Shown: positions 7,234 through 10,644 of the stretch, one piece after another | Layout: the number at the start of each line of letters is the position of its first letter | Numbering within the stretch: the stretch's first letter is position 1 | From: Candidatus Moraniibacteriota bacterium | Lineage (GTDB): Bacteria; Patescibacteriota; Minisyncoccia; Moranbacterales; UBA2206 | DNA: 10,644 nt | Assembly: GCA_003543115.1 (NCBI GenBank) | Contig: DPJH01000042.1 | Location: forward strand, 1-10,644 | Direction of reading: 5' to 3' | The notes under the pieces: model-generated | The model's database searches: none | What the model was told of the DNA's origin: nothing | Seen by the model: only the letters and a program-made list of their open reading frames with translations | Program-made: the position numbers and the translations under genes

Positions 7234-7239
7234 GAAAAT

Positions 7240-7401
7240 GTAGCAGATCAGCGTTGAAAAGGGATTGGATCCTTGGAGCTGATTGGGTAATTAAGGTGTT
7301 CGCCGAGAAGGCGGGAAGTCAGATGGAATCGCGAGAAGAGTCTCGTTCTGACAAGCAAAGATTTTTTATTCTTTGTTTGTGGGAACGAGATTTTTATTTT
7401 T
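7240..7401 (+). promoter_or_regulatory. T-box riboswitch (tRNA-Gly sensing) controlling glyS
   Basis: cis-acting leader that binds uncharged tRNA and then lets transcription continue. The antiterminator is canonical. Helix A1 is GTCAGA (7318-7323) with TCTGAC (7347-7352). The 7-nt bulge TGGAATC (7324-7330) follows, and helix A2 is GCGAGA (7331-7336) with TCTCGT (7341-7346) around a 4-nt loop. The bulge's UGGA would pair with a UCCA tRNA end, which agrees with the U73 discriminator of bacterial tRNA-Gly. A short Stem I is formed by GATCAGC (7246-7252) and GCTGATT (7278-7284), with an upper helix 7260-7265/7269-7274. The 3' strand of the internal loop between them is exactly GGA (7275-7277), the likely glycine specifier. 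A small hairpin, CGCC (7301-7304) with GGCG (7310-7313), stands where Stem III is expected. The usual Stem I distal loop and a clear kink-turn were not seen. The T-box core reads TGGAATCGCG, differing from the common TGGNACCGCG by one C to T. Confidence 0.92.
7341..7401 (+). terminator. Intrinsic terminator of the glyS T-box
   Basis: The 5' arm 7341-7360 (TCTCGTTC...CAAGCAAAG) pairs with the 3' arm 7371-7390 (CTTTGTTTG...GAACGAGA) over 20 positions, with one G-G mismatch and a 10-nt loop. It is followed by the T-run at 7391-7401, interrupted by one A. The first 12 nt of the 5' arm are the same bases used as the 3' strands of both antiterminator helices, so the two structures exclude each other. 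Confidence 0.95.
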
Positions 7402-7428
7402 GTAATAATTTTTTAATTTTATAATACT

Positions 7429-8832
7429 ATGGAACAAAATAGAGAAAACACAATGGAAAAATTAGTTTCACTTTGCAAAAGGCGCGGATTTGTTTTCCCA
7501 TCCAGTGAAATATATGGAGGTTTTGCCGCTATCTATGATTATGGCCATTACGGAACGCTTCTTAAAAACAATATCCGTGATGCTTGGTGGAAGCATATGG
7601 TGCAATTTCGAGATGATGTAGTGGGGCTTGATAGCGCGATTTTCATGCACCCTAAGACGTGGGTAGCCTCAGGCCATGTGGATAGTTTTGACGATCCTCA
7701 AGTGGATTGCAAAAAATGCAAAGCCAGGATGCGAGCTGATCATATTTTGGAAACATTTAATGTGGTAGCGGACAAGATGCCGATAGAATTTATCAACGCA
7801 GAGTTGGATAAATTGCGTGCAGAGAAAAAATTGAAGTGTGTCAGTTGCGGATCGACCGATCTGACAGAAGCCAAAAGATTTTCTTTGATGGTGAAATCCA
7901 ATTTGGGTTCACCTACAGACGCTTTGAGCGAAGAGAATGTTGTGTATCTGCGACCGGAAACTTGCGGAGGAATTTATTTGGAATACAAAAACACCGTGGA
8001 TTCTACTCGAGTGAAATTACCTTTTGGAATTGCCCAAATAGGAAAAGCTTTTCGCAACGAAATCGTAGCTCGCCAGTTTGTTTTTAGGACGCGCGAATTT
8101 GAGCAGATGGAAATGCAATATTTTCTGCATCCGGAAATGATGAAGGAAAAATATGAAATGTGGAAAAAAATCCGTTGGGATTGGTATTTGGAATATGGCA
8201 TGGAAGAATCGGATATCAGATGGTACAAACATGAAAAATTGGCTCATTATGCTTCTGAAGCGTTTGACGTGGAATATGATTTTCAATCCCTAGGGGGTTT
8301 CAAGGAAGTGGAAGGAATTCATGCTCGCGGTGATTGGGATTTGTCGCAACATAGCAAATTTTCCGGAGCCAAATTGGATTATTTGGATGAAAAAACAGGA
8401 GAAAGATTTATCCCGCATATTATGGAAACTTCAGTGGGTCTTGGCAGATTGTTTCTGATGTTTTTGGATAAAGCCTATCAAGAAGAAGAAATAGAAGGAG
8501 GAGCTCGAGTTGTATTAAAATTAGACAGAAGACTTTCTCCAATTAAAGTGGCCATCTTTCCTTTGATGAAAAACAAGCCTGAATTGGTGGAAAAGGCCAG
8601 AAAAATTTACGATAGCTTGAAAATGAAATGGATGTGCGAATTCGATGATAATGGCAATGTGGGAAAAAGATATCGACGCCAAGATGAAATCGGAACGCCC
8701 TACTGCGTGACTGTAGACTTTGAGACTTTGGAAAAGGGAGAAGTGACCGTCAGGGATCGTGATACTATGAAACAAGAAAAAGTGCAGGCGGAAGATCTGG
8801 AAAAATTTTTTTCTGAGAAATTTTCCAACTAA
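7429..8832 (+). CDS. glyS: Glycyl-tRNA synthetase, dimeric (alpha2) class II type
   Basis: Charges tRNA-Gly with glycine. The single 467-aa chain is the homodimeric type, not the alpha/beta GlyQ-GlyS tetramer. The N-terminus carries CKRRGFVFPSSEIYGGFAAIYDYG (16-39), followed by a CxxC pair at C94/C97 and another at C137/C140, likely zinc ligands. RPETCGGIYLEYKN begins near 175. Motif 2 is FRNEIVARQFVFRTREFEQMEMQYF (208-232) and motif 3 is ETSVGLGR (333-340). The HGTP-type anticodon-binding domain starts near 370 (SPIKVAIFPLM) and includes GKRYRRQDEIGTPYCVTVD. The position usually read as RPETAQGIF is RPETCGGIY here. No Shine-Dalgarno is visible. The ATG at 7429 and an in-frame ATG at 7453 are both possible starts; the first is chosen for length. 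Expression should be controlled by the T-box upstream. The M32 peptidase gene follows after 17 nt. Confidence 0.96.
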   Translation: MEQNRENTMEKLVSLCKRRGFVFPSSEIYGGFAAIYDYGHYGTLLKNNIRDAWWKHMVQFRDDVVGLDSAIFMHPKTWVASGHVDSFDDPQVDCKKCKARMRADHILETFNVVADKMPIEFINAELDKLRAEKKLKCVSCGSTDLTEAKRFSLMVKSNLGSPTDALSEENVVYLRPETCGGIYLEYKNTVDSTRVKLPFGIAQIGKAFRNEIVARQFVFRTREFEQMEMQYFLHPEMMKEKYEMWKKIRWDWYLEYGMEESDIRWYKHEKLAHYASEAFDVEYDFQSLGGFKEVEGIHARGDWDLSQHSKFSGAKLDYLDEKTGERFIPHIMETSVGLGRLFLMFLDKAYQEEEIEGGARVVLKLDRRLSPIKVAIFPLMKNKPELVEKARKIYDSLKMKWMCEFDDNGNVGKRYRRQDEIGTPYCVTVDFETLEKGEVTVRDRDTMKQEKVQAEDLEKFFSEKFSN

Positions 8833-8849
8833 AAAGTAAGAAATAAATT

Positions 8850-10358
8850 ATGAGTCAAAAATTGATGGAAGAATTTAAAAAAGAATTGATGGATATTTAT
8901 TATCTTAGTTCTGCCATTTCTGTTTTGCACTGGGATCAGGAGGTGAGTATGCCACAGAAAGGAAATGAACTAAGAGCGAAAATAATCGGCAGTTTGGCCG
9001 GAGAGCTGCATAACAAATTTACCTCGGCTGATTTTTCAAAATCATTATTAGCATTGAAAAAAAAATTAGATTCAGGAAAGCTAAATGATGAAGAAAGTTG
9101 TATTGTCAGGGAGGTTTGGCGTGAGTTTTCCAGAGAAAAGAAATTACCTTTGGATTTTGTAAAAGAGCTGGCAGAAACAACTTCCAGATCCCAACTTATC
9201 TGGGCGCAGGCTAGAGAGAAAAATGACTTTAAATTATTTCTTCCCCAATTGAAAAAAATCATTGATCTTAAAAGAAAAGAAGCTGAATTGGTTGGTTTTA
9301 AAGGATCTCCATACAATGCGTTGTTGGATATTTTTGAGCCATACACGAATGTAGAGGAAATTGAAATGGTTTTCTCGGAATTGAAATCTTTTCTGATTCC
9401 TTTTCTTGCAAAAATAAAAAAATCTAAAGTTAAGGCGAATAGAAGCGTTTTAAAGGGTGATTTTCCAATTGAGAAACAAATTGAACTGAATAAATTTATA
9501 GCGAGCAAGATTGGATTTGATTTTGAGGCTGGAAAATTGGATGTCAGCACGCACCCCTTTTCCACGGGATTCCATCCGCAAGATGTCAGAATGACTACAC
9601 GATACAAAAAAGACGATCTGTTTTATGCAATCAGCAGTACGATTCATGAAACAGGGCATTCTCTCTATGAGCAAGGCATCCCGATAGAAAACTTTGGTTC
9701 TCCAATGGGAGAATCCATCTCACATGGCATTCATGAATCCCAATCAAGATTATGGGAAAATATATTGGGAAAGAGTGAAGATTTTTGGCAATACTTTTAT
9801 CCGATACTGCAAAAGAGATTTCCGAAACATTTCGGGAAAATAAAGCTCAGCGATTTTTATAAAGCGATAAATATTGTCAGTCCATCGCTTATTAGAACGG
9901 AGGCAGACGAAGTAACTTATAACCTTCACATCATTTTACGATTTGAGATAGAAAAAGACTTGATCGAGGGTAGCATTGCCGCGGAAGATCTGCCTAAAAT
10001 ATGGAATGACAAGTTTAAGGAATATTTTGGCATAAAGGTTTCTAGCGATAAATCGGGAGTTTTGCAAGATGTGCATTGGTCGGGCGGGATGATCGGATAT
10101 TTTCCTACTTATACATTGGGGAATTTATATGCAGCCCAATTTTATGCATCTGCCAAGAGAGATATTTTGAATTTGGAAAAAGAGATTAGAAAGGGGCAAT
10201 TTGGACATATATTGGCTTGGCTTAGAAAAAACATCCATATTCATGGAAAGCTTTTTTCTGCGGATGTATTGGCGGAGAAGGTAACCGGAGAGAAGCTGGC
10301 TAGTAAATATTTTATCGAATATATAGAAAAAAAATATTCAAAAATATATAATATTTAA
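8850..10358 (+). CDS. M32-family metallocarboxypeptidase (carboxypeptidase Taq type)
   Basis: Zinc-dependent exopeptidase that removes C-terminal residues from peptides; broad specificity is usual in the family. The 502 aa length is normal. Visible signatures: SVLHWDQEVSMPQKGNELRA (24-43); the zinc motif HETGH (H266, E267, H270); the third zinc ligand in HESQSRLWEN (E296); and DVHWSGGMIGYFPTYTLGN (407-425), the family's substrate-pocket block. There is no signal peptide or membrane segment, so it is cytoplasmic. The ATG has no clear Shine-Dalgarno; the conserved N-terminal block follows at the usual distance. It lies 17 nt after glyS and 11 nt before the M16 gene with no terminator between, so read-through from the glyS transcript is likely. 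A role in recycling amino acids from peptides is inferred. Confidence 0.95.
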   Translation: MSQKLMEEFKKELMDIYYLSSAISVLHWDQEVSMPQKGNELRAKIIGSLAGELHNKFTSADFSKSLLALKKKLDSGKLNDEESCIVREVWREFSREKKLPLDFVKELAETTSRSQLIWAQAREKNDFKLFLPQLKKIIDLKRKEAELVGFKGSPYNALLDIFEPYTNVEEIEMVFSELKSFLIPFLAKIKKSKVKANRSVLKGDFPIEKQIELNKFIASKIGFDFEAGKLDVSTHPFSTGFHPQDVRMTTRYKKDDLFYAISSTIHETGHSLYEQGIPIENFGSPMGESISHGIHESQSRLWENILGKSEDFWQYFYPILQKRFPKHFGKIKLSDFYKAINIVSPSLIRTEADEVTYNLHIILRFEIEKDLIEGSIAAEDLPKIWNDKFKEYFGIKVSSDKSGVLQDVHWSGGMIGYFPTYTLGNLYAAQFYASAKRDILNLEKEIRKGQFGHILAWLRKNIHIHGKLFSADVLAEKVTGEKLASKYFIEYIEKKYSKIYNI

Positions 10359-10369
10359 AGTAGATCATT

Positions 10370-10644
10370 ATGAATTATAAAAAAACTACCCTTAGGAACG
10401 GACTGAATGTCATTACCATTCCGATGAAGGATACCAATACAGCAACAGTAATGGTGATGGTGGGAGTGGGGTCGCGCTATGAAACAGAAAAAGAAGCAGG
10501 CCTTTCCCATTTTATCGAACATATGTTTTTCAAGGGAACTGAAAAAAGACCAAATACTCTGTCTATCTCGGAAGAATTAGATTCTATCGGAGGGGAGTTC
10601 AACGCTTTCACTTCCAAAGACAGGACTGGTTATTATGCCAAGGC
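10370..10644 (+). CDS. M16-family zinc peptidase, N-terminal part (truncated by window edge)
   Basis: First 91 codons of a pitrilysin/mitochondrial-processing-peptidase-like protein. The opening MNYKKTTLRNGLNVITIPM is the usual M16 start. The inverted zinc motif HFIEH (H47, E50, H51) sits in GLSHFIEHMFFKGTEKR, followed by GGEFNAFTSKDRTGYYAK. These blocks are diagnostic for the catalytic M16 half; the C-terminal half is outside the window. No signal peptide is visible, as in many bacterial cytoplasmic members. It starts 11 nt after the M32 gene, indicating an operon. No clear Shine-Dalgarno precedes the ATG. Substrate unknown; protein or peptide turnover is the family role. Confidence 0.95.
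   Translation, partial: MNYKKTTLRNGLNVITIPMKDTNTATVMVMVGVGSRYETEKEAGLSHFIEHMFFKGTEKRPNTLSISEELDSIGGEFNAFTSKDRTGYYAK

Noticed and set aside
7420..7425. TATAAT immediately before the glyS ATG
   Set aside because: It is only 3 nt from the ATG, so initiation would fall after the start codon. The T-box promoter at 7206-7233 explains expression. The same argument rejects TATAAT at 5934-5939 before the U32 ATG.
8936..9607. Minus-strand ORF of 223 codons inside the M32 gene
   Set aside because: The + strand encodes conserved M32 blocks throughout; the antisense frame is low-complexity and matches nothing I recognise.

Overview
The window is a bacterial chromosome segment of low GC content with every supported gene on the + strand, packed head to tail. 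Gene content and style suggest a member of the Patescibacteria/CPR, probably Parcubacteria-like. The reasons are compact spacing, mostly weak or absent Shine-Dalgarno sequences, a single-TM protein carrying DUF11-like repeats between housekeeping genes, and a mosaic gene order (ileS-recO-DUF11-tgt-U32-glyS-M32-M16). That lineage is an inference from style; no taxonomic marker is present. The standard bacterial code fits: TGA occurs only as a terminal stop and glycine uses GGN.

Layout. 1-1797: 3' part of ileS. 1811-2539: recO, with the only textbook Shine-Dalgarno. 2599-4512: a cysteine-free, membrane-anchored surface protein with DUF11-like repeats. 4516-5679: tgt (tRNA-guanine transglycosylase). 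5680-5942: a non-coding stretch holding a 60-bp direct repeat that duplicates the promoter-proximal DNA and first 15 codons of the next gene. 5943-7217: a U32-family protein resembling the TrhP tRNA-hydroxylation enzymes. 7218-7428: a promoter and a complete T-box riboswitch with intrinsic terminator. 7429-8832: dimeric-type glycyl-tRNA synthetase. 8850-10358: M32 metallocarboxypeptidase. 10370-end: start of an M16 zinc peptidase.

The genes centre on tRNA charging and wobble-base modification (IleRS, Tgt, the U32 protein, GlyRS), followed by peptide breakdown (M32, M16). The strongest regulatory signal is the glyS T-box. Its antiterminator (6-bp helix, 7-nt bulge starting UGGA, 6-bp helix) and a 20-position terminator stem are mutually exclusive, and a GGA glycine codon sits in an internal loop of a very short Stem I. 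Because the two peptidase genes follow glyS with gaps of 17 and 11 nt, uncharged tRNA-Gly may control both the synthetase and peptidases that could supply amino acids.
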